DNA of 32,460 nucleotides from a virus. Position numbers and translations under genes: made by a program. Of the stretch, positions 7,243-17,300 are shown one piece after another; within the stretch, counting starts at the first letter, position 1; every line of letters starts with the position of its first letter. The notes below the pieces were generated by a model. The model saw only the letters and a program-made list of their open reading frames with translations, searched no databases and was not told the origin of the DNA. Location of the stretch: positions 1 to 32,460 of IMG/VR virus record IMGVR_UViG_3300046167_000584. The stretch is one strand, 5' to 3'.

Positions 7243-7940
7243 GTGAAGCAACAGATAATGTGGAAGCGCAAGCCGAAGCACCTGAAGCCGTAACAACTGA
7301 GGTAGCAGACAGCCGCCCTGAGTGGCTTCCTGAAAAATTTAAGTCGCCAGAAGATTTGGTAACTTCTTATTCCTCCCTAGAAAGCAAGCTAGGTAAGGGG
7401 CAAGATGAGTTGCGCGAGTCTATTATGGGTGAGATTGAGCAAGAGGCTTTTGCTAATCGCCCTGATTCATCTGGTGACTACACCCTTCCAGAGGGGGCTG
7501 ATGAACTAGCGGATGATCCTGACGTAGATTGGTGGGCAAACTTTGCTTGGGAGAACGGCTTCTCTCAGGATGAGTTTGAGGAGGGTCTGGCTCGTATGAT
7601 GCCCGACCAGCCCGACCTTGACGCTGAGTCAGCCAAGCTGGGTGACAACGCCGAGGCTCGTATTGAGGCTGTCGCACTGTGGTCGCAAAAGAATGTCCCC
7701 GCTGAATTGAACGATGAGATTATGCGTCTTGGTGAAACTGCTGAGGGTATTGAACTCCTTGAGCATTTCATGGGTGCAATGTCTGACACTTCTGTTAGTG
7801 GCGATATTACTGCTCCGACAGTTCTCGACAAGGCTGAGTTGGAGTCTATGATGAAAGACCCGCGCTACTGGGATAACACTCGGCGCGATGCAGCTTTTGT
7901 CAAGCAGGTTGACGAAGGCTTTTCTAAACTCTATAAATAA
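7239..7940 (+). CDS. Capsid assembly scaffold protein
   Basis: This 233-residue, strongly acidic protein sits directly before the capsid gene, where T7-like phages encode their scaffold. It begins with a disordered acidic stretch rich in Glu, Ala and Thr, followed by PEWLPEKFKSPEDLVTSY, a motif common in phage scaffold proteins, and ends with a basic helical segment (DEGFSKLYK) of the type that binds capsid protein. It is followed by a clear terminator. Confidence 0.9.
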   Translation: MSEATDNVEAQAEAPEAVTTEVADSRPEWLPEKFKSPEDLVTSYSSLESKLGKGQDELRESIMGEIEQEAFANRPDSSGDYTLPEGADELADDPDVDWWANFAWENGFSQDEFEEGLARMMPDQPDLDAESAKLGDNAEARIEAVALWSQKNVPAELNDEIMRLGETAEGIELLEHFMGAMSDTSVSGDITAPTVLDKAELESMMKDPRYWDNTRRDAAFVKQVDEGFSKLYK

Positions 7941-7962
7941 GTAATACACGAGACCCCTCCTA

Positions 7963-7998
7963 AACACCGTCCCTCTTTCGATTGGGGCGGTGTTTTTT
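7963..7998 (+). terminator. Rho-independent terminator after scaffold gene
   Basis: An 11-bp stem (AACACCGTCCC at 7963-7973 paired with GGGGCGGTGTT at 7984-7994, one G:U pair) is followed by a run of T to 7998. It lies 22 bases after the scaffold stop and separates the packaging/portal genes from the capsid gene. Partial read-through or the promoter just downstream would set capsid level. Confidence 0.85.
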
Positions 7999-8001
7999 AT
8001 A

Positions 8002-8030
8002 TTGCTAAAATACATTGTTTCGGGCATTAT
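8002..8030 (+). promoter_or_regulatory. Candidate sigma70-like promoter for capsid gene
   Basis: TTGCTA (8002-8007) and CATTAT (8025-8030) are separated by 17 bases, each matching the -35 and -10 consensus at four of six positions. It starts right after the terminator and 118 bases before the capsid start. The box match is modest; the location is the main support. Without a phage RNA polymerase gene, host-type promoters are expected. Confidence 0.4.
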
Positions 8031-8147
8031 TCTTTTGTTAGAGGCCCGATGATACGCGGATAGCCCGGAAACGGATAACTAGATGACGCAACGCACGGAC
8101 AACCATTCCTGACATTGTAACTGAAACTTCTAAACTGGAGAATGAAA

Positions 8148-8960
8148 ATGGCTAATACTATTGATCAAGCCTTCATCACGCAGTTTGAATCTGATGTTCA
8201 TTTGGCGTATCAGCGTATGGGGTCTAAACTCCGTAACACTGTCCGTCAGGTTAATGGCGTAACGGGTTCTACTGTTAAATTTCAAAAAATTGGTAAAGGT
8301 GCTGCTAACACCAAGTCTCGTAACGGCGATGTTACTGGCATGGAAGTCGCACACACCAACGTATCAGCAACGCTGACCGATCACTACGCACCTGAGTATA
8401 TCGACAAGCTGGACGAACTGAAAACCAACATTGACGAGCGTCAAGCTGTTGCTCAGTCGGCTGCTTATGCTCTGGGTCGTAAGACTGACGAGTTGATTGT
8501 TGCTGCTCTCGACGCTGGCGCAAACAGCACTCAGATTGCTGACACTTCTGGCGCGCTGGTTAAAGGCGACTTGCTGACCCTGTTTGAAACAATGGGTTCT
8601 GCTGACATTCCGGAAGATGGCAACCGCTATCTTGCAATGTCTCCTGCTGGTTACGCTGACCTGTTCAGCATCAACGAGTTCGCATCTAGCGATTTTGTTG
8701 GCGACCAAAACCTCCCGTTTGCTGGCGGCATGACAATGAAAGAGTTCTTGGGCTTCAAGATCTTCTCAACGTCTGCTGTTGCTGGCGGTAAGAACTTTGC
8801 CTATCATAGCTCTGCTATTGGTTTGGGTGTTGGTTCTGATGTTCAAACCGAAGTGAACTATGTGCCGCAGAAAGTGGCTCACTTGGTCACTGCTCACATG
8901 AGCATGGGTGCTATCGGTATCGACGATAACGGCATCTACGAGGTTCTGGACAACAACTAA
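8148..8960 (+). CDS. Major capsid protein
   Basis: This encodes 270 residues. I choose ATG 8148 over 8142 because the ribosome site CTGGAG has proper spacing only to the second ATG. It resembles capsid proteins of small marine podoviruses in size and style, with DHYAPEYIDKLDELKTNID, ERQAVAQSAAYALGRK and a final hydrophobic strand region. The fold is presumably HK97-like, the only fold known for tailed-phage capsids. It sits between scaffold and tail tubular protein A, the usual T7-like place. Terminator and promoter upstream plus a weak terminator downstream suggest a separately controlled, abundant message. Confidence 0.93.
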   Translation: MANTIDQAFITQFESDVHLAYQRMGSKLRNTVRQVNGVTGSTVKFQKIGKGAANTKSRNGDVTGMEVAHTNVSATLTDHYAPEYIDKLDELKTNIDERQAVAQSAAYALGRKTDELIVAALDAGANSTQIADTSGALVKGDLLTLFETMGSADIPEDGNRYLAMSPAGYADLFSINEFASSDFVGDQNLPFAGGMTMKEFLGFKIFSTSAVAGGKNFAYHSSAIGLGVGSDVQTEVNYVPQKVAHLVTAHMSMGAIGIDDNGIYEVLDNN

Positions 8961-8968
8961 GTCTGGTA

Positions 8969-9001
8969 GGGGAGCGGTGGGAAACTGCTGCTCCCCCCTT
9001 T
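8969..9001 (+). terminator. Weak terminator or attenuator after capsid gene
   Basis: GGGGAGC (8969-8975) pairs with GCTCCCC (8990-8996), with a few further possible pairs in the loop, followed by CCTTTCTT. The T run is short, so partial termination is more likely than a full stop. It would lower tail gene expression relative to capsid. Confidence 0.6.
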
Positions 9002-9016
9002 CTTGACGAGGTAAGT

Positions 9017-9604
9017 ATGACATCCACAGTAGCTAACAGTGCTATCGACATTTGTTCACGGGCTTTGATCCTTATTGGGGCAGAGCCTATTACTTCGTTT
9101 GAAGACAATACAACAGAGGCACTGGTCGCTGTTAATATGTATGAAGACGTAGCGCAAGCCAGTCTCTGCAACACACGCTGGCGTTTTGCTACTGAGCAAG
9201 CGCAGCTTAGTCGTTTATCAGATGAGCCGACTGGACGCTTTGATGCGGCCTATCAGCTTCCATCTAACCTTTTGATGCTTAATGCCGTTACTGTAAATGA
9301 TAACAATACGAACCATACAATCTACGGCGACAAGGTATTTACCAACACCTCAGACCAAGATCAGGTTATTGCTGATTACATCTATCGTGCAGATGAGTCT
9401 GATTGGCCTTCCTACTTTACACTTGCTGTCGAGTATTCCCTTGCTGCCATCTTTGCAAGTTCTATTGCTCGGAACGAGGGTCTGACACAGATTATGGAAA
9501 TCAAGGCAAACAACCTTATGGCAAAAGCCCGTAACCTTGACAGCCAGCAGAACACGACACGCAAACTTACGACTTCGAGGTTTATCACTGAAAGGCTGTC
9601 ATAA
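9017..9604 (+). CDS. Tail tubular protein A (T7 gp11-like adaptor)
   Basis: This 195-residue protein matches the size and style of T7 gp11, which forms the ring between portal and tail nozzle. Visible family features are an N-terminal SAIDICSRALILIGAEPI helix, a central RWRFATEQAQL segment, a FDAAYQLPSNLLML segment, and a C-terminal helical region with repeated Ala. The start ATG 9017 follows GAGGTAAGT. It overlaps the next gene as TAATG and precedes tail tubular protein B, as in T7. Confidence 0.92.
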   Translation: MTSTVANSAIDICSRALILIGAEPITSFEDNTTEALVAVNMYEDVAQASLCNTRWRFATEQAQLSRLSDEPTGRFDAAYQLPSNLLMLNAVTVNDNNTNHTIYGDKVFTNTSDQDQVIADYIYRADESDWPSYFTLAVEYSLAAIFASSIARNEGLTQIMEIKANNLMAKARNLDSQQNTTRKLTTSRFITERLS

Positions 9605-11112
9605 TGGCGAAGATTAAGATTCCGCTTCACAGCTTTCAGTTTGGCGAACTTAGCCCATCCTTTACATCTCGTGTGGATGCTGCTGTGTATCAGGCTGGCG
9701 CGCAGAAGGTGCGTAACTTTATTATCATCAATGAGGGTGGTGTAAAGAAACGCGCTGGTGGTGAGTTCATCTATCAGTTTAGCGATACTGTAACTCCTGC
9801 AAACGAGTTAGAGATTCGCATTGAGCCGTTTATCTTTTCGGATGACGAGCAGTATATCTTTTGTTTTAAGAACAACGCCCTCGATATTTTCTTTATTAAC
9901 CCGACTACTGGTGAGGTTGATACCACGCCCGTTAGCTTGTCTGGCTCTAGCAGTTGCCCGTGGACAACGGCAAAGCTAAAAGAAATTACAATGGCCTCCT
10001 CTGGCGATGTAACAATTATCTGCCATGAAACATTCCCCCCTCGCCTTATTCGCCGGACTGGGTTGAAGACCTTTGTCTCTGAGGTATTTGAGTTTGAGGA
10101 CAATGGTAATGATGATTCTCCAACACACCCCTACTACAAATTTCAAAAAGGTGGTGTTACACTAGACCCTCAAGCTACGTCCGGCACGAATGTTCTTGTA
10201 ACTGCAAGCAGTAATTACTTTGTATCTGGTCATGTTGGTTCGTATCTGCTGATTGGTAACACGCCTTGTGAGATAAAAACATATGTTAGCGCAACTCAAG
10301 TTAGGGTGGACATTACTGGCACGATACTTCGTCGCCTTGCGCCAGATTCTATTGAGGTGTTTGCTGGCACTAGTGCTGTTCAAGTTACTATGCCTCTTCA
10401 CGGCATGGCTCCTAATAACGTTTTTTCTATTGATCGCGTGGGGTCTTTGGGAGGTCTTAACGCCTCTCACTTGGAGGGAACAAACAAACAGGTAAGCAAG
10501 GTTATTGACCTTAATACCTTTGAATATATTGCTGGGTCTAATGCCTCCTCTTCTGCTATTGGTGGCGGCTCTGTTGAAATCTCAAGTGCCGCTGCTACCC
10601 CAGAGTGGTATGAGCAGTCTTACTCTGCTGTTCGCGGCTACCCTGCTGCCGTAACATTCCACGAAGGTCGCCTGTGGTTTGCTGGCACAACAGCACAGCC
10701 CGGTCATGTCTGGGCTTCCAAGTCTGCCAACTTCTTTAACTTCGACATAGGCACGGGGGCGGACAGTGATGCCATTGATCTTAACTCTAACTTTGGTGAG
10801 TTCTCTCATATCCGTCATCTTGTGGTTAATCGTGACCTACAGATATTCTCTGCTTCTTCTGAGTCATTCATTCCTGCTTTCACTGATAGGCCTGTTACCC
10901 CTGCAAACGCCATAATCAAGCGTCAAACACCCTATGGTTCATCCTATATGCGACCACAGCCCTTTGATGGTGCAACCCTCTATACGCAAGCCTCTGGCAA
11001 GATGCTGGGGTCTTATGTGTATAGTGAAGGTAGAGCAAGCCTACAACACAGAGAATGTGTCTGTGACTGCTACCCATCTGATGCGTTCTCCCATCCAGTC
11101 TGCAAGTATTAA
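9604..11112 (+). CDS. Tail tubular protein B, N-terminal part (frame broken)
   Basis: This is the N-terminal two thirds of a T7 gp12-like nozzle protein, starting KIKIPLHSFQFGELSPSFTS, with the typical GAQKVRNFIIINEGGVKKRAG and AVTFHEGRLWFAG segments. The frame is genuine to about base 11028 (GSYVYSE); the last 28 codons to 11112 are out of phase. Dropping one G at 11029 joins it to GTA GAG CAA in the next frame, giving YVYSE-VEQAYNTENV, which restores the family sequence. Most likely a sequence error rather than a real break. Confidence 0.9.
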   Translation: MAKIKIPLHSFQFGELSPSFTSRVDAAVYQAGAQKVRNFIIINEGGVKKRAGGEFIYQFSDTVTPANELEIRIEPFIFSDDEQYIFCFKNNALDIFFINPTTGEVDTTPVSLSGSSSCPWTTAKLKEITMASSGDVTIICHETFPPRLIRRTGLKTFVSEVFEFEDNGNDDSPTHPYYKFQKGGVTLDPQATSGTNVLVTASSNYFVSGHVGSYLLIGNTPCEIKTYVSATQVRVDITGTILRRLAPDSIEVFAGTSAVQVTMPLHGMAPNNVFSIDRVGSLGGLNASHLEGTNKQVSKVIDLNTFEYIAGSNASSSAIGGGSVEISSAAATPEWYEQSYSAVRGYPAAVTFHEGRLWFAGTTAQPGHVWASKSANFFNFDIGTGADSDAIDLNSNFGEFSHIRHLVVNRDLQIFSASSESFIPAFTDRPVTPANAIIKRQTPYGSSYMRPQPFDGATLYTQASGKMLGSYVYSEGRASLQHRECVCDCYPSDAFSHPVCKY

Positions 11113-11308
11113 GGGTGGCTTTGACCGGGCTGAGTCATACTGCTTCCTGATTAACAATGATGGCACTATGTCTGTCTTCTACTCCTCTCGCGGCGATCAA
11201 CGCGCTGGGTGGATGCTGTGGGATACATCGGGCAAGTTCCACAGTGTTTGCGCGGTTGACCGCAATGTCTATTGCCATTGCTGTTCGGGATCAAGGCGAT
11301 GGCACTAA
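11030..11308 (+). CDS. Tail tubular protein B, middle part (frame broken)
   Basis: The frame continues the nozzle protein from 11030 as VEQAYNTENVSVTATHLM, through GTMSVFYSSRGDQRAGWMLW, up to about base 11269 (DRNV). The remaining codons to the stop at 11308 are out of phase. The second break at 11270-11271 is repaired either by removing one T (DRNV-IAIAVRDQ) or by adding two bases (DRNVY-IAIAV, closer to the usual VY). It has no start codon of its own where homology begins. Confidence 0.75.
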   Translation, partial: VEQAYNTENVSVTATHLMRSPIQSASIKGGFDRAESYCFLINNDGTMSVFYSSRGDQRAGWMLWDTSGKFHSVCAVDRNVYCHCCSGSRRWH

Positions 11309-11831
11309 TCGTTACTACCTTGAAAAGTTTAACGAAGAGATGCCGATGGATTACTGCGATGAGTTCACTGGCACCGCTGGTGTGTTTGACGTTAGCAGCC
11401 AGTTCTCTGATGGTGCTGTGGTTCGCGTGGTTAGCGGCACAGATTACATTGGCGAGTTTACTGTGGCCTCTGGGGAGGTTGATGTATCTAGCGTTAAAGA
11501 AATTACAACAGCTTACATTGGCTATCAATTTACCCCCATCCTACAGACAATGCCTATTGATGCGTTGATGGGTGGTGGCCCGATGACTGCTGCGCCGCGC
11601 AAGATTGATATGGTTACTCTTGATTTGCAGGATACCTTGTCTGCATCGGTCAATAGTAAGGATATGATTATCAGGAATGTAAACGATGATTTCTCTTTGG
11701 ATAGGTCTAAGTTTACTGGTAGAAAAGAGTTTAGGTTAATTGGTATTTCAAAAGACCCGTCTGTTACAGTTAGTCAGTCTGTTCCTTTTGATTTACAACT
11801 AAATGGTATGGTTATTGAGGTGACGTTCTAA
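11271..11831 (+). CDS. Tail tubular protein B, C-terminal part (frame broken)
   Basis: From 11271 the frame reads IAIAVRDQGDGTNRYYLEKF and runs to TAA at 11829-11831, overlapping the next gene as TAATG. The sequence contains the C-terminal nozzle features, including YIGYQFTPILQTMPID and a beta-rich end. The longer open frame from 11157 begins with out-of-phase residues. Together the three parts make a protein of about 740 residues, close to the usual size for gp12-like proteins. Confidence 0.85.
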   Translation: MAIAVRDQGDGTNRYYLEKFNEEMPMDYCDEFTGTAGVFDVSSQFSDGAVVRVVSGTDYIGEFTVASGEVDVSSVKEITTAYIGYQFTPILQTMPIDALMGGGPMTAAPRKIDMVTLDLQDTLSASVNSKDMIIRNVNDDFSLDRSKFTGRKEFRLIGISKDPSVTVSQSVPFDLQLNGMVIEVTF

Positions 11832-12292
11832 TGGCTTACGTGCAAGCAATTTCAGCAGGGCTTTCTATAGCTAGTGGGATTATGGGAAGCCGTAGCAAGC
11901 GCAAGGCCGCAAGGCGCGCAAGGCAGGAAGCTGCGCGTCAAGCTAATGAAATACTTTTGCAAATAGGCATGATGGAAGAGCGTGCTGGACAAGAGCATCT
12001 TGATATGCAGGAACAGTTGCAGGAGATGGAAAGTTACAATGTTGCGGCAGCTGCATATGCAGGACGAACAGACAGAAGCTTAGAGGCAATCAGAAAAGCC
12101 GGGCGTGAAAAATACGGCAGAAATATTGACCGTCTTCGCGCTGGCGTTGATCGTGAGCGTGAGTCCATAAAAAGAGAGGCTGAGGCTGTTAGGCGATCAG
12201 GCGCGTCTGCGGCGGCGGCGTATAAATCTGAAGCGCGAGCAAGTTTGCTTGATACTGCTTTACGAGCAGCTGACTACTATAGAAAGACGTAA
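11831..12292 (+). CDS. Internal virion protein (T7 gp14-like)
   Basis: This 153-residue protein has an N-terminal hydrophobic segment (AISAGLSIASGIMGS) followed by a long Arg/Ala/Glu-rich helix, the design of gp14-type internal core proteins that are ejected first and insert in the outer membrane. The order (nozzle, then this, then two much larger proteins) matches T7 gp12-gp14-gp15-gp16. The call rests on size, composition and order rather than on a strict motif. Confidence 0.8.
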   Translation: MAYVQAISAGLSIASGIMGSRSKRKAARRARQEAARQANEILLQIGMMEERAGQEHLDMQEQLQEMESYNVAAAAYAGRTDRSLEAIRKAGREKYGRNIDRLRAGVDRERESIKREAEAVRRSGASAAAAYKSEARASLLDTALRAADYYRKT

Positions 12293-12295
12293 GTT

Positions 12296-14359
12296 ATGGC
12301 TGAGTTAAAAAGACCTGTTGCAGGACAATCTTACAAAACACCTAGAATTGGTGTTGTAAATGTTAGAACTGGTTCTGACAGAGCAGCAGCAGCAAAAGGC
12401 GATTTTTATAAAACAGTTTCAGATGCAGGCTTTCGTGTTGCAGCCGCTCTTTCTCAGTCTGCTGGGGAAGAGTATGGAAAAGAAGCTGTAACGCGCGACT
12501 CTGAAACTGGAGAAATTACTGTTAAAGAACTTCCCAATCAACTCTTAATGGGTGGAGCAGGGACAAGTGCCGCTTTAAAACAAATGGCAGCGCAGTATGA
12601 AATAAAAGAAACAATTAACTTAAAGAACGCTGCTGTTGACTTAAGCCTTGAATCAAAGGGCGACCCAGAGATTTTCAAAGAACTTTGGAGCAGTTATAGT
12701 TCTGAAAAAGAAGCACTTATTGCAGGCTCAAATGCCTCGTTGTTTTTAGAGGATTACAAAAACCTTTCAGCCCAATATGGCAGTGACACATACAACAACT
12801 TACGACTAAAAAAAGTTCAAGCTGCTAATGACTTGGCGGAATCTAATGCAAGGACTTTTATACAAGATGCTGCTAGGGGGGTTAATACCCTTATTTCTAA
12901 TGGGGGCATTTCCGAAGGGCGTGAGTTGGGCTTGCATGCGCTTGAGAGATTTAAATCCTCTGGCGTATCCCCAGATACTTACGCATCTGTTGACCGCGAG
13001 TTTATTCAAAACGAATCCGCTGCGATTATAAATTATGCTGTAAAAGCTAATGCAGCAAACAGTAGAGATTTAAAAAAGTTATCTTCTGAAGCAAGACTTC
13101 TTGGCTGGAGTGAGGAAAGTTTAAAAAAATTCCCACAGTTAAAAGAAATGCAAGCTGCTGATACGGAAACTTGGAATAAAATTTCAAGTAATTTGTCTGA
13201 GCTTTCTGGAAAAATTGCTTCGGAAGAAACTAAAATAAGAGAAGACCAAAATGCTGCAATGCGTTTTCAACTTGGTGTCTCAACGCCAGAAGATAGTGAT
13301 AAGATATTTAGGGAAGCACAACTTACTGGCCTTGAGTTTTTAGGAGACCCCGATTCTATAGAGTCTCGTGAGTTGATTGGACATGCAAATGAACAAGGTC
13401 AATATTCTACAAATCAAGTAAATTTATTTGAGGCTGTCGTTTCTGGGAAATCTGGTGCTGACTCCGTAGCTGTGCAAAATGCTATTACGTTTTTTGATAG
13501 AACAAAAGAACGAAGCACAACACGGGGCGTTGTAAAAACCAACAATGGCTTAGACCCTGTTACATACTCTCGAATGAGGTTTCTTTCTAACTGGCGCGCG
13601 TCTTATGGTAATGCCAGACTTCAAGAGGGCATTGATGTTATTAACGCCTCCATTTCAAATCCAGACCTTTTAGACAAGGTGAAAACAATAGGCGGAAGTG
13701 AAGTAGAGTTTCAAGATTCTGATAACTTTATGCAGTCAATTAAAAAACTGTCTGATAATATTCTTGATGACTATCCCCCCACTGTCCGCGAAAGACTTTA
13801 TCCAGTTGTTGCAGAACAGGTAAGGTTAAGCGATAGTTTGTCTGATGTTAAAAGTTCAACAAAAGAATATTTTGAAACAATATCAAGACCCTCTCAGTAT
13901 CTTTCAGAAGAAGAGGCTTCTATATATGCACCGGAATTGTTTTTTGAGAGAAGCAATCAATCAGCTTTGATTGAGGAGTCTCCAGAAGAGTTTGGTGATA
14001 CTTATATTGATTACTTTATCAATAAAGAGTTAATAGATCGAAACGGTTTATGGAAAGAAAACTTAGACATTAGACCTGACGAGGGAAATGTAAGGCTTGT
14101 TCCTATTGAAACAAAATCAGACCACAAACGAGCAATGTATTTTTTAGAAAATACTGAAACTGGTGAGTTCTTAACTCGATCAGATGGTAAGTATTTAGTG
14201 TTTGATACTGATATGGTTAAGCACAAGGCAACACAACTTCGTATGAAGCAAGTTAGAAAAATATCTAAGGCTCAAAAAGAGGCGGAAGCTGCCCAAGCTA
14301 GAGATGAGTTAGACTTTGAGCAGACTATTATTGGTAGGCAAATTGCACAGGGAATGTAA
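12296..14359 (+). CDS. Internal virion protein (T7 gp15-like)
   Basis: This encodes 687 residues, mostly predicted helix with high Lys, Glu, Ser and Asn and no membrane segment. The size and place between the gp14-like and the very large gp16-like proteins fit the gp15 core protein, which forms part of the ejection tube across the periplasm. The start ATG 12296 follows the previous stop by 3 bases; the stop overlaps the next gene as TAATG. Base composition from here to about 18050 appears more AT-rich than in the capsid and early genes. Confidence 0.82.
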   Translation: MAELKRPVAGQSYKTPRIGVVNVRTGSDRAAAAKGDFYKTVSDAGFRVAAALSQSAGEEYGKEAVTRDSETGEITVKELPNQLLMGGAGTSAALKQMAAQYEIKETINLKNAAVDLSLESKGDPEIFKELWSSYSSEKEALIAGSNASLFLEDYKNLSAQYGSDTYNNLRLKKVQAANDLAESNARTFIQDAARGVNTLISNGGISEGRELGLHALERFKSSGVSPDTYASVDREFIQNESAAIINYAVKANAANSRDLKKLSSEARLLGWSEESLKKFPQLKEMQAADTETWNKISSNLSELSGKIASEETKIREDQNAAMRFQLGVSTPEDSDKIFREAQLTGLEFLGDPDSIESRELIGHANEQGQYSTNQVNLFEAVVSGKSGADSVAVQNAITFFDRTKERSTTRGVVKTNNGLDPVTYSRMRFLSNWRASYGNARLQEGIDVINASISNPDLLDKVKTIGGSEVEFQDSDNFMQSIKKLSDNILDDYPPTVRERLYPVVAEQVRLSDSLSDVKSSTKEYFETISRPSQYLSEEEASIYAPELFFERSNQSALIEESPEEFGDTYIDYFINKELIDRNGLWKENLDIRPDEGNVRLVPIETKSDHKRAMYFLENTETGEFLTRSDGKYLVFDTDMVKHKATQLRMKQVRKISKAQKEAEAAQARDELDFEQTIIGRQIAQGM

Positions 14360-17300
14360 TGTCGGAATATTACGCAAGTCTTAATCCAAATAATTTTTAT
14401 AGGCATGAAAAAGAACCATCCTTTGACGAAAGTTTTAAGGCTGCATTTGGTTATTCTTATTCTCCTATCATTGCTAGGACGCAAGAAGAAATATTTTTTG
14501 GAGCAATGGATCGTGACCCAGACTTTAATCCATTTGAGGATGCCGATGGTTATGAGGGATTTGAGTCTGACTTTGCGCGAGCAAAAAACTTAGACCACCT
14601 TAAGTTTATTAAAAACTCTATTGATGAAAACAGGTCTCGTAGAAATGTGCTTGCTGAGTCTGATTTCTTTTCTGGTGCATTGGTCGCCGGGCTTGCAGAT
14701 CCATTAGCTTTAGGTTTTGCAATTCCTATTGTGGGTCAACTTGGTTTGCTTGCAAAGGGGGGCATGACTGTTAGGCAAGCTGCTCTTGCCTCCGCAAAGG
14801 GTGGCCTTGCTTTTGGCGCAGCGGCAGAAACTATTCGCGCGCCATTTGACCCTGTCAATACAACAGGAGAAACTGGTCTTAATCTTTTGACTGCCACCGC
14901 TTTCTCAACGGTTCTTGGTGCTGCTGGTAGTGCTGTGTTTAATACACAAGGGTCATTTCATAGATCTGCTGGAAAGTTGAGAGACCTTGCTCGTGGCGAG
15001 ATGGCAGATGAAATAGATGGAACTAAAATTGTTGTATCTGAAAAGATGGATGAATCTGTAGTTTCGGATGGCAAGTCTATTAGAGTTAATCCCAAAAAGA
15101 TTGAGCAAACGTTTGACGAAAAGCCGTGGATGGCTGATCAAGCTGATTTGCCAGAGGGCGTTGACTTAATTCCAGAAAACGCTTTTAACACCCCTACAGA
15201 ATACAAACACTTTTTAATCAATAGGGAAAGCCTAAGAAAGTCAGACCCGCGCCAAGCTGCTGAGTCATCAGCAGACTTTCAAAACCGTATCAATAGAGAA
15301 GCATTGAGCCGGACATACGAAGGCTACAATATAAAGAAAACTATGTTTACGGATAGCATTTGGTTCAAGCTTATCCCTACCCCAGCCAAAACAATCTTGC
15401 TAGATAAGGACGTTCCCAACTGGTTAAAGCGTGACTATCAGTTAATGGAAGGCAATGGTGCTATGGCTATGGAGCAAAACATTGCTGGTCGTGGCACACA
15501 GTCAATCAGACAGCGCATACCTGTATACACAGTTCGCGCAAACAATGAGTTGTTGCGTATTCGCCGTGAATACAACAAAGAGGTTATGGGCAAGGAAGCT
15601 ACAACACAGCTTAGTGGTGTGGACTTATCTTCTGGGCAAAAGCGAAAGATGATTGGTAGGCAAACCGAATTTGATAAGTGGTTTGAAGATACTGCTGATA
15701 TGTATGTTCGCGCAAGCAATCCTGCTAAGCGAGCTAAAATTATGCAAGATGCAAGCCCAGCCCAGAAAAAAACCTTTGAGTTTTTGCGGCAACATTACGA
15801 CAGCTTTCTTCAGAGCAGTCAGGATGTAGGTTTGTTGCGGAATGTTAAGAATGTAAATGCACATCTTACAAAGATACGCGCTGAGTTAGAAGAATTAAAC
15901 ATGCGTGAGCAAGAACTTGACCTTGCTCCAGCAAGAGAAAAAACTGCGGATGATATATTCTTAGAGCAAAACGCAGAAAAATATAAGGAAGCCTTAAAAA
16001 AACAAATGGCCTCACTTATGAAAGATGAAGATGCTAATGCGTTTGTTAGAAAATATAATGTTGTCCATGATCGTGTTGAAGCAAAATCATTAGGCGAATT
16101 AGACTTAAGAGAGTCACAAACTGCTGACTTGCGCGCAAAAGCGCAAGACTTGGAAGAGCAGATTGCATATTACGAGGGCTATCAAAACTATGCTGGTTCT
16201 CGCAATGATTACATTTTTCCAATCTACTATGATAAGAAACTTTTAACATCTAGCGAGGATGCGCGCGAAGGCTTGACTGCTGCTTTTGAGCGGTATCTTA
16301 CAAAAGAAACTCACTTCTGGAGAGAAGGAAAAAATGATGCTCCGGGCGAGTGGATAAGAAAGCCTACCGATTACAGCCCGCGAGAAACAGCCGAACAAAT
16401 TGTTCGCAACATCTTGGAAGAAAACCCAGATGACATTCTGGACTCTGCTGTTTCTCCTGCTGGCGGCAAACACTTACGTCATCGTGCTATTGACATTCCT
16501 ATTGATGAGGTTGCCCCTTTTATTATTAAAAACGAATCTGTTCTTTATACTTATGCTGAACGTATGGGGCGTAAGATTGAATGGACTCGCAACTTTGGCG
16601 ACAAAACAATCAATGACATAATGTTGCAGATTGAGTCTGACATGAAGGCAAAGGGCATAAAAGAAACAAAGATTGCCAAGGTAAAGGCTGCGTTTATGGG
16701 TGACTATCAGCGCGTTATGGGGCGTTTGATAGAAAACCCCGACAGTCTTACAAACCAAGCTGCTCGTGCAATCAAGGAAACTGCTGGTATTACTTATCTT
16801 CATAGTGCTGGTTTATCTGCTGTTGTTGATACAGCTATGCTTGTTTTTGAAAGAGGCTTGGGCAAAACTATTGCGCCTTTGATTGATAAAGATTTTCGAC
16901 CACTGTTTGTAAAAGCCGCCGGAGACATTGATACTGTTGTCGATCAAACTGGCCTTGCTCGTGGCATGGTGCAAGATCGTTATATTGGTGACTCTATCCG
17001 TGGAATCCAACCTAATGCTGTTGAAAGGGTGTTTAACCCAATCACAAATGCTTTTTACAACATCCCCCTTCTTGGCAATAACTTAGGCATGGTCACACGA
17101 TACTCAAAGATTGTGGATGGCGTATTTAGACAATCTGAACTTATTCGCATGTCTATTGACGTTTCCAAAAATAAAGCAAAAGCCTCTGACATAGAATATC
17201 TTGCAAGATATGGTATCAATGAGGACGATGCGCGCGCCATTGCAAGTATGGGAGATGTTTGGGAAGCTGATCCAAGCGGAAAGTTTTATTATGCAAATCG

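Noticed and set aside
11029-11270. Programmed frameshifting or gene decay in the nozzle gene
   Set aside because: Two breaks in one essential gene, plus others of the same direction, with no shared slippery heptamer, fit sequence error better; kept as a finding for checking.
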